This document shows, in pieces, positions 8,550 to 16,577 of a DNA stretch of 64,000 nt. The DNA is from Caulobacter sp. GTDB lineage: Bacteria; Pseudomonadota; Alphaproteobacteria; Caulobacterales; Caulobacteraceae. Every line of letters starts with the position of its first letter. Within the stretch, counting starts at the first letter, position 1. Both the position numbers and the translations under genes were made by a program. The stretch lies in assembly GCA_017745235.1 (NCBI GenBank), contig JAGHZU010000009.1, forward strand, positions 149,376 to 213,375, in the 5' to 3' direction. The notes under the pieces are model-generated. The model saw nothing but the letters and a program-made list of their open reading frames with translations. It was not told the DNA's origin and did no database searches.

Positions 8550-9514
8550 AGGCCTCCCTGATCGCGCTGCTGCCGGCGCTCTGGGCGGCGCCCGCCCTGG
8601 CTCAACACGCCGGGCATGCTCCGGCGCCGACCAGCGCCGAGCCCGCGACGGCGCCTGCCAAGCCGGTCGACCCGCACGCCGGACATGACATGAGCGCCAT
8701 GCCGGACATGGCCGCGACGCCAGCTGCGGCGGACGCCGACGGAGCGCCGACCCAGGGCGACGGAGCGCCGCCCTTGCCCGACCACGAGACCGCTGCGCCG
8801 TCCCCGCCCACTGATCACCTGGCCGACAAGGTCTACGATCCGGCGGCCATGGACCGCGCCCGCGCTGTCCTTCGCAGCGAGCATGGCGGCGCGCAGGCCT
8901 CTCAGGTGATGGCCAATCTTCTCGAGTATCGCGCCCGCCCGGGCGGCGACGGCTATCATTGGGATGGCGAGGCCTGGTTTGGCGGCGACCTCAATCGCCT
9001 GGTGCTGAAGTCCGAGGGCGAAGGCGATCGCCGTGGGATCGAGGACGCTGAGGTCCAGGCGCTCTACTCGCGGGCCGTGGGCCTCTACACCGACTTCCAG
9101 GTCGGGGTCCGCCAGGACCTCGAGCCCAAGTCGCGGACCTACGCCACGGTCGGCTTTGAAACCCTGCTGCCCTACTGGATCGAGGCCGGCGGCGCGCTCT
9201 TCCTCTCGACCAAGGGCGATGTCCTGGGGCGGGTTGAGGGCTCGATCGACTGGCGTCTCACCCAGCGGCTGATCCTGCAGCCGCGCGCCGAACTCAATCT
9301 CGCCGCCCAGGACATTCCCGAGACCGCGACCGGTTCAGGCCTCTCCGATGGCGAGCTGGGCCTGCGCCTGCGCTACGAAACCCGCCGCGAGTTTGCGCCC
9401 TATGTCGGCGTCAGCTGGAGCCGGCGGTTTGGCCAGACCGCCGACTACGCCCGCGCACGTGGCCAGGATGTCTCGGACACCAGTTTCGTCGTCGGCCTGC
9501 GGGCCTGGTTCTAG
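8546..9514 (+). CDS. copB: Outer-membrane copper resistance protein CopB
   Basis: A 322-aa outer-membrane protein of the CopB/PcoB family. Signal peptide (MKASLIALLPALWAAPALA), then a His/Met-rich linker (QHAGHAP, HAGHDMSAMPDM) and from about residue 120 a beta-barrel domain ending in the outer-membrane terminal aromatic (VVGLRAWF). It acts with CopA in periplasmic copper handling. The start overlaps the copA stop (ATGA). Confidence 0.93.
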   Translation: MKASLIALLPALWAAPALAQHAGHAPAPTSAEPATAPAKPVDPHAGHDMSAMPDMAATPAAADADGAPTQGDGAPPLPDHETAAPSPPTDHLADKVYDPAAMDRARAVLRSEHGGAQASQVMANLLEYRARPGGDGYHWDGEAWFGGDLNRLVLKSEGEGDRRGIEDAEVQALYSRAVGLYTDFQVGVRQDLEPKSRTYATVGFETLLPYWIEAGGALFLSTKGDVLGRVEGSIDWRLTQRLILQPRAELNLAAQDIPETATGSGLSDGELGLRLRYETRREFAPYVGVSWSRRFGQTADYARARGQDVSDTSFVVGLRAWF

Positions 9515-9551
9515 GCGGCGATCCCTTCAACCTTTTCCGAGGAGCCTGACC

Positions 9552-9893
9552 ATGAAAACGCTGTCCGTCGCCGCGAGCCTCGCGGCTCTCACCCTGGTCG
9601 CCCAGCCCGCGGCGGCCCAGATGACGGGCATGGATGACCATGCCGGTCATGCAGGACATGGCGCCGCACCTGCCGCAGCTACGTCGGTGGAGGCCGTCGG
9701 CGTTGTGCGCGCGCTCGACGCCAAGGCCGGCAAGCTGACCCTGGCCCATGAGGCGATCCCGGCGCTGAAATGGCCGCCCATGACCATGGCCTTCAAGGTC
9801 GCCGATCCGGAGCTGCTGAACGGTCTCACCGTCGGCAAAAAGGTTCGCTTCAAGCTGCAGGGCCAGACCATCGTCGGACTGACGGCGCTTTAG
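9552..9893 (+). CDS. cusF: Periplasmic Cu(I)/Ag(I) chaperone, CusF-like
   Basis: A 113-aa exported protein: signal peptide (MKTLSVAASLAALTLVAQPAAA), a His/Met-rich N-terminus (MTGMDDHAGHAGHG) and a CusF OB-fold with LKWPPMTMAFKV, containing the Trp and Met residues that bind Cu(I) in CusF, plus a candidate His upstream (AHEAIP). It follows copB by 37 bases with a GAGGAG ribosome site. It is the second CusF domain in the window, the other being fused to CusB. Confidence 0.9.
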   Translation: MKTLSVAASLAALTLVAQPAAAQMTGMDDHAGHAGHGAAPAAATSVEAVGVVRALDAKAGKLTLAHEAIPALKWPPMTMAFKVADPELLNGLTVGKKVRFKLQGQTIVGLTAL

Positions 9894-9903
9894 AGCGGAG
9901 CCC

Positions 9904-9926
9904 GGGCGGGCCCGGCCGGCCCGCCC
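9904..9926. terminator. Hairpin between convergent cusF-like gene and copD
   Basis: A perfect 9-bp stem (GGGCGGGCC / GGCCCGCCC) with a 5-base loop, 10 bases after the cusF-like stop and before the convergent copD end. No T-run follows, so it may terminate weakly or only protect the 3' ends. Confidence 0.45.
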
Positions 9927-9984
9927 TAACGCCGTGGAGGTGTCCGCCGCCTACGGTTCTCCAGGTCCCGGGAGGCGCTTGCGG

Positions 9985-10911
9985 CTACTGGGCGCTGATT
10001 GGCGCCAGCCGCCCCAGCCAGGCGACCAGAAGCGCCAGCGTCAGGGCCGCCCCGAACTCCAGGAGAAGGCTGCGGCGGAGATGGGCGACCGCCGCGCTCG
10101 CCTGGCTTGGATCATCGAGGCCGGCGCGCAGGGCGGGTGTCAGGCGAAAACGATTGGCGGCGGCCAGCAACACCATGGCGCCGAATATCGCCAGCTTGAG
10201 AAGCAGCAGTCGGCCGTAGAGGCTTGTGGCCAGGGCCGGCCAGCCGGCCGGTCCGACCAGGAACCAGCCGTTGACCAGGCCGCTGGCGACCAGCGTCGCG
10301 ACCACGGCGGAACCGACGCCGGAAAAGCCGGCCAGGGCGCTCTGGAACGCGCGCAAGCTGTCGTCGCCGAGCGGGCGCTGGACGGCCAGGCCGGCGAAGA
10401 ACGCCAGAGCGCCGATCCAGACCGCTGCGGTCACGAGGTGGAGGATGTCGGCGCCAAGATGGATGACGCCTGCAAGCCCCTCGTTCGCCGCGCCGTGGCC
10501 CATCCAGGCCATGCTGACGGTGGCGATCGCGCCGAGCCCAGACGTCGGGAGCCAACTGGAGCGACCAAAGCGCGGGCTCAGCAGCAGAACCACCGAGAGC
10601 GCGGCGGCCAGCGCGCGCACGACCGAGGACACGCCCATGGCCATCTCTGTGAGCACCGAGATCAGCGTGGCCGGATCGAAAGCCGCCGAGAAGGATCCGG
10701 CGACGTTTGCGGTCTGCAGGAGAAGGCCGGTCACGCTGGCCATGGCGAGCAGCGCGCCCGCGCCGGCCAGAAGCCGTCGCGGCCAGCCGAGCGCTGCGGC
10801 GCTCAACGGGCCCTGCGCGGGCAGGGCGTAGACGGCGAACAGCGCCCCACCCATCAGCACGAAGCTCGCCGCGTACTGCGCCCAGCGCAGCAGGACGATC
10901 GCGGTCTCCAT
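9985..10911 (-). CDS. copD: Copper resistance inner-membrane protein CopD
   Basis: A 308-aa polytopic membrane protein of the CopD/PcoD family, believed to take up copper from periplasmic CopC. About eight hydrophobic helices, with conserved histidines in or beside them (AWMGHGAANEGLAGVIHLGAD). It starts three bases after the copC stop, so copC-copD is one transcript read leftward, convergent with the copA-copB-cusF genes. Confidence 0.9.
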   Translation of the reverse strand: METAIVLLRWAQYAASFVLMGGALFAVYALPAQGPLSAAALGWPRRLLAGAGALLAMASVTGLLLQTANVAGSFSAAFDPATLISVLTEMAMGVSSVVRALAAALSVVLLLSPRFGRSSWLPTSGLGAIATVSMAWMGHGAANEGLAGVIHLGADILHLVTAAVWIGALAFFAGLAVQRPLGDDSLRAFQSALAGFSGVGSAVVATLVASGLVNGWFLVGPAGWPALATSLYGRLLLLKLAIFGAMVLLAAANRFRLTPALRAGLDDPSQASAAVAHLRRSLLLEFGAALTLALLVAWLGRLAPISAQ

Positions 10912-10914
10912 CGG

Positions 10915-11277
10915 CTACTTCACCGTGAAGGCGAGGGTCCCGTCCATGCGGTGACCGTCGTCGGCCGCGGCGGCATGCCAGGTGATCTTGTAGGTCCCCG
11001 CCATAAGCCGGCCGGTCGGCACGCCGGTGATGGTCTTCCTGTCGGCGGAAACCGTGGTCTTCACCGGCGCCTTCATGCCGTCGGCCATCGCCAGGTCGAA
11101 GGTCGAAAAGGCCGGGGCCAGCTTTTCGCTGAAGGTCAGGCGGATCGCCTTGGGCGCGGCCACGATCGAATTGGCGGCGGGATCGGACGAGACCAGCTTG
11201 GCATGAGCGCTGGCTTGGCCGGCTGACAAGGTAGCGGCCGAAAGGACGGCGGTGAGGAAGAGCGCGCGGAGGGCCAT
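10915..11277 (-). CDS. copC: Periplasmic copper-binding protein CopC
   Basis: A 120-aa exported beta-sandwich protein. The signal peptide ends ...GQASA, so the mature protein begins HAKLVSSDPA; that N-terminal His plus Asp/His in DDGHRMDGT are the Cu(II) ligands of CopC proteins. ATG 11277 is chosen because it begins the signal peptide; the frame remains open further upstream, where it encodes the ATPase remnant described separately. Confidence 0.93.
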   Translation of the reverse strand: MALRALFLTAVLSAATLSAGQASAHAKLVSSDPAANSIVAAPKAIRLTFSEKLAPAFSTFDLAMADGMKAPVKTTVSADRKTITGVPTGRLMAGTYKITWHAAAADDGHRMDGTLAFTVK

Positions 11278-11337
11278 GGAAGGGTCCTGTTCAGGGTCGA
11301 CTTGCCTCTGGTCTACGCAAGGACGACGCCGATCCCT

Positions 11338-11470
11338 CACTGTGTCGGATACGGGAGGCGGCCAAAGCCGCACGGTCCGCAGGCGCAACGCATTGGCGAC
11401 GACGCTCGCCAAGCACATCGCCACGGCGGCGGCCGCGATCGCTGACGGCAGCAGTCAGCCGAAAGGCTGG
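11338..11470 (-). pseudogene. C-terminal remnant of a copper-type P-type ATPase
   Basis: On the minus strand, in the frame that runs into copC, the translation reads ARSIQPFG-stop-LLPSAIAAAAVAMCLASV then VANALRLRTVRL. The pattern GWLLxPxIAAAAMxLSSVSVVxNALRLR is the standard C-terminus of CopA/ZntA-type heavy-metal ATPases, so the stop (TGA) sits where a Trp (TGG) is expected. Nothing upstream restores the ATPase; the TetR gene ends 34 bases away. I read this as the relic of a copper exporter truncated when the neighbouring segment arrived. The match is short, hence moderate confidence. Confidence 0.55.
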
Positions 11471-11504
11471 ATGGAGCGTGCCTGGAGCGTCTCCTTTCCG
11501 GGTG

Positions 11505-12131
11505 TCAGAGACTGGCGCAGCACTTCCTTGCGAGCTCCATCGCCTCGCCGCGCTGAAGGCCCAGGCCCATCAAGCCAAGGAGCATCATCTCCCGAACGCG
11601 CGCCTGTGCTCGCGGACGGTCTTCCGAGGTTTCCAGCAAGCTGGCCATCAGGGCCTGGCAGAGCCCAAGCCAGTAAAGAACGCCGGCGCTTCTGGCTTCC
11701 TGGCTGAGCAGGCCGAGCTTGTCGGCTTGGTCGAAATCATCGGCCACACCCTTGTTCAGCGGGTGCGAACGCTCCGTCATGTTGCCCGCGCCACGCAGGA
11801 GAGCCGCCGCGCGCTTGGGATTGTTGATCGCGAACGCCGCGCTAACCCGCATGCCGTTGGCGATGCGCTCCATGGGATCCGCAACAGCAGCGTTTGCCCC
11901 CGTCACCTGGTCTTCCAGCTCCCGGCGCACTTCCGCCGCGATCGCGGCCGCGAAGGCGTGTTTGTCGGCGAAATGGTTGAAGAAGCTCCCCTTGGCCACG
12001 CCCGCCTTCGCCACGACCTCGTCGATCGGGATCGCGTCGATCGGCTTGACGGCCAGGAGGTCGAACCCGGCGGCGATCAGAGCGCTGCGAGTACGGGCGG
12101 CCCGGGGGGGCAGTTCGGCGGAAATCATCAT
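11505..12131 (-). CDS. TetR/AcrR family transcriptional regulator
   Basis: A 208-aa repressor. N-terminal TetR helix-turn-helix at residues ~12-58 (ALIAAGFDLLAVKPIDAIPI, then VAKAGVAKGSFFNHFADKHAF); the C-terminal ligand domain is divergent. It is transcribed away from the aromatic-degradation operon and two matching inverted repeats lie in the shared 83-base gap, so it most likely represses that operon and itself until an aromatic substrate or intermediate binds. Confidence 0.9.
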   Translation of the reverse strand: MMISAELPPRAARTRSALIAAGFDLLAVKPIDAIPIDEVVAKAGVAKGSFFNHFADKHAFAAAIAAEVRRELEDQVTGANAAVADPMERIANGMRVSAAFAINNPKRAAALLRGAGNMTERSHPLNKGVADDFDQADKLGLLSQEARSAGVLYWLGLCQALMASLLETSEDRPRAQARVREMMLLGLMGLGLQRGEAMELARKCCASL

Positions 12132-12145
12132 GGCGAAAACCTACT

Positions 12146-12159
12146 TGACTATCTAGTCA
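12146..12159. promoter_or_regulatory. Probable TetR operator, site 1
   Basis: A perfect inverted repeat, TGACTA-TC-TAGTCA, 15 bases before the TetR start codon. It has the same half-site and the same 2-base centre as site 2, whose centre is 27 bp away. Paired operators in a divergent promoter fit dimers of the adjacent TetR protein. Confidence 0.65.
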
Positions 12160-12172
12160 TTCGCAATCAATC

Positions 12173-12186
12173 TGACCAAATAGTCA
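12173..12186. promoter_or_regulatory. Probable TetR operator, site 2
   Basis: Inverted repeat TGACCA-AA-TAGTCA, one mismatch from symmetry, the second copy of the site-1 pattern. It ends 28 bases before the dioxygenase ATG, a position that would block transcription of the ring-cleavage operon. Confidence 0.65.
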
Positions 12187-12214
12187 ACTTGGTTTGACGT
12201 GGAAGGAGTGCGGC

Positions 12215-13234
12215 ATGCCGATCATCAGGATTGAAGACATCGCCCATGTCCGCTTCGCCGCGCCGGACCTGGGCGTCATGCGCGCGTTTCTGGAAGATTT
12301 CGGGCTTGAGGTCTTCGAGAGCCAAGGCCGGCTCTACGGCAGGGGGCGCGACGGGCGGGCCTTCCTCCATGTCACCGAGCCTGGGCCGGCGAGGTTCCTC
12401 GCCGTCGGCTTTCGCGCCCAGTCCCTTTCGGATCTCGAGGCGTTGGCGGCGCACGAGGGCGCGCCCATCGAAGACCTGGACGAGCCGGGCGGCGGCAAGG
12501 TCGTGCGGCTGACCGATCCGGACGGCTACGGGGTCGAGGTTGTCGCGGGGCAGGCGAGGGAGCCGGTCGCGAGCTTGCCGACCGATTTGCCGCGCAACAC
12601 GGCGATGGCCAGGCCGCGGGTCCGCGAGACTATCCGGCTGCAACCCGCGCCCGCGCACGTGGTTCGTCTGGGCCACGCCGTGCTCAAGGTGCGCGACTTT
12701 CGTCGCTCGGAGCGCTGGTACAAGGACCGCTTCGGCTTCCTGACCTCCGACGAGGTCGAGGCGGCCGAAGGCGTGCCGCTCGGCGCGTTCATGCGATGCG
12801 ACCGGGGCGACAGGCCCACGGACCACCACACCCTCTTCCTGGCGCAGCTGCCTGGCGAGATCGGATTGCTGCACGCCGCGTTCGAGGTCGCCAATTTCGA
12901 CGACCTCATGGTGGGGCACCAGTATCTGAAGGCGCGCAAGCGCCAATCGGCGTGGGGCGTCGGCCGCCACATCATGGGCAGCCAGGTGTTCGACTACTGG
13001 AAGGATCCGTTCGGCAACGAGCTGGAGCACTGGACGGACGGGGATCTCTTCACGGCGGCCGATCCGCCCCAGAAGCAGCCGATGAGCGCCTTGCTCTCGG
13101 TGCAATGGGGAAGCCCCCATCCGATGTTCGCCGGCAAGAGGCCGCCGCCCCCCGGCCTCGTCTCCTTCGTCACAGCGATGCTGCTGCGCTTCAAGCGCCT
13201 GTTCCGTCGCGCCCCTGAAAGGTCCGTCGCATGA
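12215..13234 (+). CDS. Type I extradiol ring-cleavage dioxygenase
   Basis: Fe(II)-dependent catechol-type meta-cleavage dioxygenase of the vicinal oxygen chelate fold; 339 aa, two VOC modules. The likely iron ligands are H154 (LGHAVLKV), H220 (LLHAAFEV) and E271 (PFGNELEHW), spaced like the His-His-Glu triad of BphC. The start MPIIRIED follows a GGAAGGAG ribosome site. First gene of a five-gene operon; the next gene overlaps by ATGA. The substrate is not determinable; the C-terminal ~45 residues (rich in Pro and basic residues) extend past the usual enzyme. Confidence 0.88.
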   Translation: MPIIRIEDIAHVRFAAPDLGVMRAFLEDFGLEVFESQGRLYGRGRDGRAFLHVTEPGPARFLAVGFRAQSLSDLEALAAHEGAPIEDLDEPGGGKVVRLTDPDGYGVEVVAGQAREPVASLPTDLPRNTAMARPRVRETIRLQPAPAHVVRLGHAVLKVRDFRRSERWYKDRFGFLTSDEVEAAEGVPLGAFMRCDRGDRPTDHHTLFLAQLPGEIGLLHAAFEVANFDDLMVGHQYLKARKRQSAWGVGRHIMGSQVFDYWKDPFGNELEHWTDGDLFTAADPPQKQPMSALLSVQWGSPHPMFAGKRPPPPGLVSFVTAMLLRFKRLFRRAPERSVA

Positions 13235-14070
13235 AGCTCGCAACCTATACCGCCGATGGCCGCACCCGCACGGGGATCGTGGTCGGGGATGCGATCATCG
13301 ACACTGGCGTGGCCGGGACCATGATCGACCTCATCCGCGACTGGGACGCGCATCGTTCAGCCCTGGAGGCAAAGGCCGCGAGGGGCGGGGGGATACCGCT
13401 TTCGGCGGTGAAGCTGGAGGCGCCGGTGCCCCGCCCGGGGAAGATCTGGGCGATCGGCCTCAACTATGCCGACCACATCGCCGAGTCGAACATGGAGACG
13501 CCGCAGCGTCAGGTCTGGTTCAGCAAGGCGCAGACCAGCGTCAATGGCCCGTTCGACGACATCCAGATCGCCAAGGGGACCATGACCGCCGATTACGAGG
13601 TCGAGCTCGTCGCGATCGTCGGCAAGGGCGGCAAGCACATCGCCGCCGCCGACGGGCCGGCGACGATCTTCGGCTATTGCGTCGGCAACGACGTCACCGA
13701 GCGCGTGTGGCAACACGCCGGGCCGCAGTGGTCGCTGGGCAAGAGCTTCGACACCCACGCGCCCATGGGGCCCTGGATCGTCACAGCCGACGAGATCGGC
13801 GATCCTCACGCCCTGGGACTGCGCTGTTTCGTCAATGGCGAGAAGCGACAGGACTCCAACACGCGCCATCTGGTCTTCGACATCTGGCGTCAGGTCGAGC
13901 ATCTGTCGGTCGGGATGACCCTGGAGCCCGGCGACTGCCTGTTCACCGGCACGCCGGGCGGCGTCGGCGCGGCCATGGACCCACGCCAGTTCCTGAAGCC
14001 CGGCGATGTCGTGCGGTGCGAGATCGACGGCCTGGGTCACATCGAAGGCGTCATGGCGGCCGAGACCTGA
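13231..14070 (+). CDS. Fumarylacetoacetate hydrolase family enzyme (copy 1)
   Basis: A 279-aa FAH-family protein. The N-terminal region is followed by the catalytic fold: AIGLNYADHIAES near residue 72, metal-binding acidic residues in DYEVELVAIVGK, GNDVTER, and LFTGTPGGVG near the C-terminus. FAH enzymes in meta-cleavage operons hydrolyse, decarboxylate or isomerise ring-cleavage products. The start overlaps the dioxygenase stop (ATGA). Its exact step cannot be read from sequence because the operon has two FAH genes. Confidence 0.88.
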   Translation: MKLATYTADGRTRTGIVVGDAIIDTGVAGTMIDLIRDWDAHRSALEAKAARGGGIPLSAVKLEAPVPRPGKIWAIGLNYADHIAESNMETPQRQVWFSKAQTSVNGPFDDIQIAKGTMTADYEVELVAIVGKGGKHIAAADGPATIFGYCVGNDVTERVWQHAGPQWSLGKSFDTHAPMGPWIVTADEIGDPHALGLRCFVNGEKRQDSNTRHLVFDIWRQVEHLSVGMTLEPGDCLFTGTPGGVGAAMDPRQFLKPGDVVRCEIDGLGHIEGVMAAET

Positions 14071-14071
14071 C

Positions 14072-15562
14072 ATGGCGGATTTCGATTGCGACGTCCTGAT
14101 CGCCGGCGGCGGGCCCACGGGCGTGACGCTCGCCATCCTGTTGGCCCGCCGCGGCGTCAAGGTGATCGTCGCCGAGAAGGAGGCGGCGATCTTCCCCCTG
14201 CCGCGGGCCGCCCATATCGATCACGAGGGCATGCGCATCCTGCAGGAGGCGGGCGCGGCCGATGAGATCTTCGCGACCAGCCGTCGCGTCGCCCGCTACG
14301 ATTTTCTCAACGCCCGCCACAAGGTTCTGATGCGCTTCGACGGCGCCGACCGGATCGGGCCCGGCGGCTGGCCCGGAGCCAACATGATCCACCAGCCTTC
14401 GGTCGAGCGCGCGCTGCGAGGATCACTCGCATGCCAGCCGCACGCCCAACTGCGTCAGGGCTGGGAGGTGAAGTCGTTCGCCGACGACGGCGCCGGCGTA
14501 ACAAGCGAGATCGCCACGGCGGAGGGCCTCCGCGCTGTTCGAAGCCGCTATCTGGTTGGGGCCGATGGCGCCCGCTCGCCTGTTCGTACGGCGGCGGGCA
14601 TTGTCTTCGACGACCTGCGCTTCGAGGAACCCTGGCTGGTCGTGGACGTGTTCGTCGACGATCCCGCCCGGCTGCCGTCGGCCAATCTGCAGATCTGCGA
14701 TCCCAGGCGCCCGACCACCTGCGTCCTCATGGGCGAGGGGCGACACCGCTGGGAGTTCATGATCCTGCCCGGCGAAACTCCCGAGCAGGTTGTCGAGGAC
14801 GGCTTCATCGACACCTTGCTGGAGCCCTGGAACGTAAAGGGCGCGATCAGGATCGAGCGGAAGGCGGTCTACACCTTCCGCGCCCGCATCGCCGATCGCT
14901 GGCGAAAGGGAAACGTGGTCCTGGCGGGCGACGCCGCCCATCAGACGCCGCCGTTCGCCGGGCAGGGCCTTTGCTCGGGCTTGCGCGACGCCTCCAATCT
15001 CGCCTGGAAGCTGGCCGCAGTCGTCGTGGACGGCGCGCCCGACGACCTGCTCGACAGCTACCAGCCCGAACGGGGACCGCACCTGCGCGCCACGATCGAC
15101 ATGGCCGTGATGATGGGGCGCATGGTCTGCACGACCAATCCCTGGTCGGCGTTGGCGCGAGACCTGAAGATCTCGCTCGGGCGTGTCCTGGGCAGACTGC
15201 CGGCGGGGCCGTCAGATTATCCCCCAATCGCCAAGGGGACCATCTTGACGGGCAGCCCGGGCGCGGGCCGCTATTTCCCCCAGGCCATCTCGGCCGAGGG
15301 CGCGCGCCTGGACGACGTGCTGGGCGTGGGCGGCTGGCTGCTGTCGCGCGACGACCTGCAAGCCCCGCACCTTCTCCCGTTCGCCGGACCTATCGCGCAC
15401 TGGCTCGATGAGCATCGCGTCGAGGCGGTGCTGGTCCGGCCAGACCACTACGTCTTCGGGACCGGTTCACCCGGTCACCTGCGCGCCGCATGGGCGGCGG
15501 CGACAGGGCCGCATCGGGCGCCGATCTTGGATCATCACCCCGGAACCACGCACGATGGCTAG
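14072..15562 (+). CDS. FAD-dependent aromatic hydroxylase, MhpA/PheA-like
   Basis: A 496-aa class A flavoprotein monooxygenase that would hydroxylate a phenolic ring to give the catechol cleaved by the first gene. FAD motif GGGPTGVTLAILLARRG at residues ~12-28, DG motif LVGADGARSPVR near 165, GD motif GDAAHQTPPFAGQGLCSGLR near 290 followed by DASNLAWKL, the pattern of MhpA-type hydroxylases. The first ATG after the FAH stop is used; earlier in-frame codons lie inside that gene. The stop overlaps the next gene by eight bases. Confidence 0.9.
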   Translation: MADFDCDVLIAGGGPTGVTLAILLARRGVKVIVAEKEAAIFPLPRAAHIDHEGMRILQEAGAADEIFATSRRVARYDFLNARHKVLMRFDGADRIGPGGWPGANMIHQPSVERALRGSLACQPHAQLRQGWEVKSFADDGAGVTSEIATAEGLRAVRSRYLVGADGARSPVRTAAGIVFDDLRFEEPWLVVDVFVDDPARLPSANLQICDPRRPTTCVLMGEGRHRWEFMILPGETPEQVVEDGFIDTLLEPWNVKGAIRIERKAVYTFRARIADRWRKGNVVLAGDAAHQTPPFAGQGLCSGLRDASNLAWKLAAVVVDGAPDDLLDSYQPERGPHLRATIDMAVMMGRMVCTTNPWSALARDLKISLGRVLGRLPAGPSDYPPIAKGTILTGSPGAGRYFPQAISAEGARLDDVLGVGGWLLSRDDLQAPHLLPFAGPIAHWLDEHRVEAVLVRPDHYVFGTGSPGHLRAAWAAATGPHRAPILDHHPGTTHDG

Positions 15563-16508
15563 AACCTTCCTCCGATACGGCGCCGGCGAGGGCGCGCACT
15601 GGGCCGAAAAGATCGGCCCCGTCTTTCGCCCGCTTGTCGATCCCTATGCCTCGACAGGCGATCTGATCTTGGCGGCGCGTGCGGGCCGCGCCGCCGTGGA
15701 CCAGAAGGCTCCGCCTCTCGACCTGGCGGCCGTGACGATCCTGTCGCCGATCACGCGCAACCAGCAGCTCGTGGCGCAGGCCTCCAACTATCGCAGCCAT
15801 ATCCTGGAAGTGGGCGGCGATCCCGACGACCTGGCCGGCAATGTGTTTTTCGGCAAGGCGGTCTCAAGCCTGTGCGGCGCCAGGGATCCGATCCTCAAGC
15901 CCGCGCGGGTGCAACTGCTCGACTACGAGATCGAACTTGGCCTGGTCATGGGGCAAGCGATCCGTGGTCCCCAGAAGATCGACCGCGCCAACCTTGCCGA
16001 CTGGCTCGCCGGCCTTGTGATCGCCAACGACGTCAGCGCTCGCGATCTCCAGGTCCCGGAGGGGCAATTCTTCAAGGGCAAGTCCTTCCGCACGTTCACG
16101 CCGACCGGGCCCTATCTCGTCCTGATCGACGCCGACGATATCGCGGGGCTGGAGGCTTTGGAGCTGTCACTCTGGGTCAATGATGAGCCGCGCCAGCATG
16201 CGACGCTGGAGGACATGATCTTCAAGCCGGCGGAGACCTTGTCCGAGCTCTCCGAAGTGATGGACCTGGATCCCGGCGATCTGGTGATCACCGGGACACC
16301 CGCCGGGGTCGCCTTGCGGCCGCCAGGCGCCCTTGTCCAGAAGATTGCAGGATTTCTTCCGCCGCGCGTCCGGTTCCGCAAGTTCATCGAGGGCCAGTTG
16401 AAGCGCCGCGGCTATCTGCAGCCGGGCGACGTCGTGCGGGCGAAGATCCGCCATCCCGACGGCGACCTCGATCTCGGCGAGCAGATCAATGCGGTCGTGT
16501 CGGCCTGA
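15555..16508 (+). CDS. Fumarylacetoacetate hydrolase family enzyme (copy 2)
   Basis: A 317-aa second FAH-family protein, diverged from copy 1. Visible landmarks: DYEIELGLVMG with the acidic metal ligands, ANDVSARDLQ, FKGKSFRTFTPTGPYL and VITGTPAGVALRPPG. It overlaps the hydroxylase by eight bases. One FAH copy probably hydrolyses the ring-cleavage product and the other acts on the resulting oxo- or enol-acid; which does which is inference. Confidence 0.88.
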   Translation: MARTFLRYGAGEGAHWAEKIGPVFRPLVDPYASTGDLILAARAGRAAVDQKAPPLDLAAVTILSPITRNQQLVAQASNYRSHILEVGGDPDDLAGNVFFGKAVSSLCGARDPILKPARVQLLDYEIELGLVMGQAIRGPQKIDRANLADWLAGLVIANDVSARDLQVPEGQFFKGKSFRTFTPTGPYLVLIDADDIAGLEALELSLWVNDEPRQHATLEDMIFKPAETLSELSEVMDLDPGDLVITGTPAGVALRPPGALVQKIAGFLPPRVRFRKFIEGQLKRRGYLQPGDVVRAKIRHPDGDLDLGEQINAVVSA

Positions 16509-16577
16509 CGCGTCTCGTGCTCATCTCGCTCAGGCTCATGCTCAAGGCGGCGGGCCGGTTTGCAGGCGGATCCTGAT

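Noticed and set aside
13231..16508. The two FAH genes as a recent duplication
   Set aside because: They differ in length and share only family-level motifs, so they are distinct enzymes rather than a tandem repeat.
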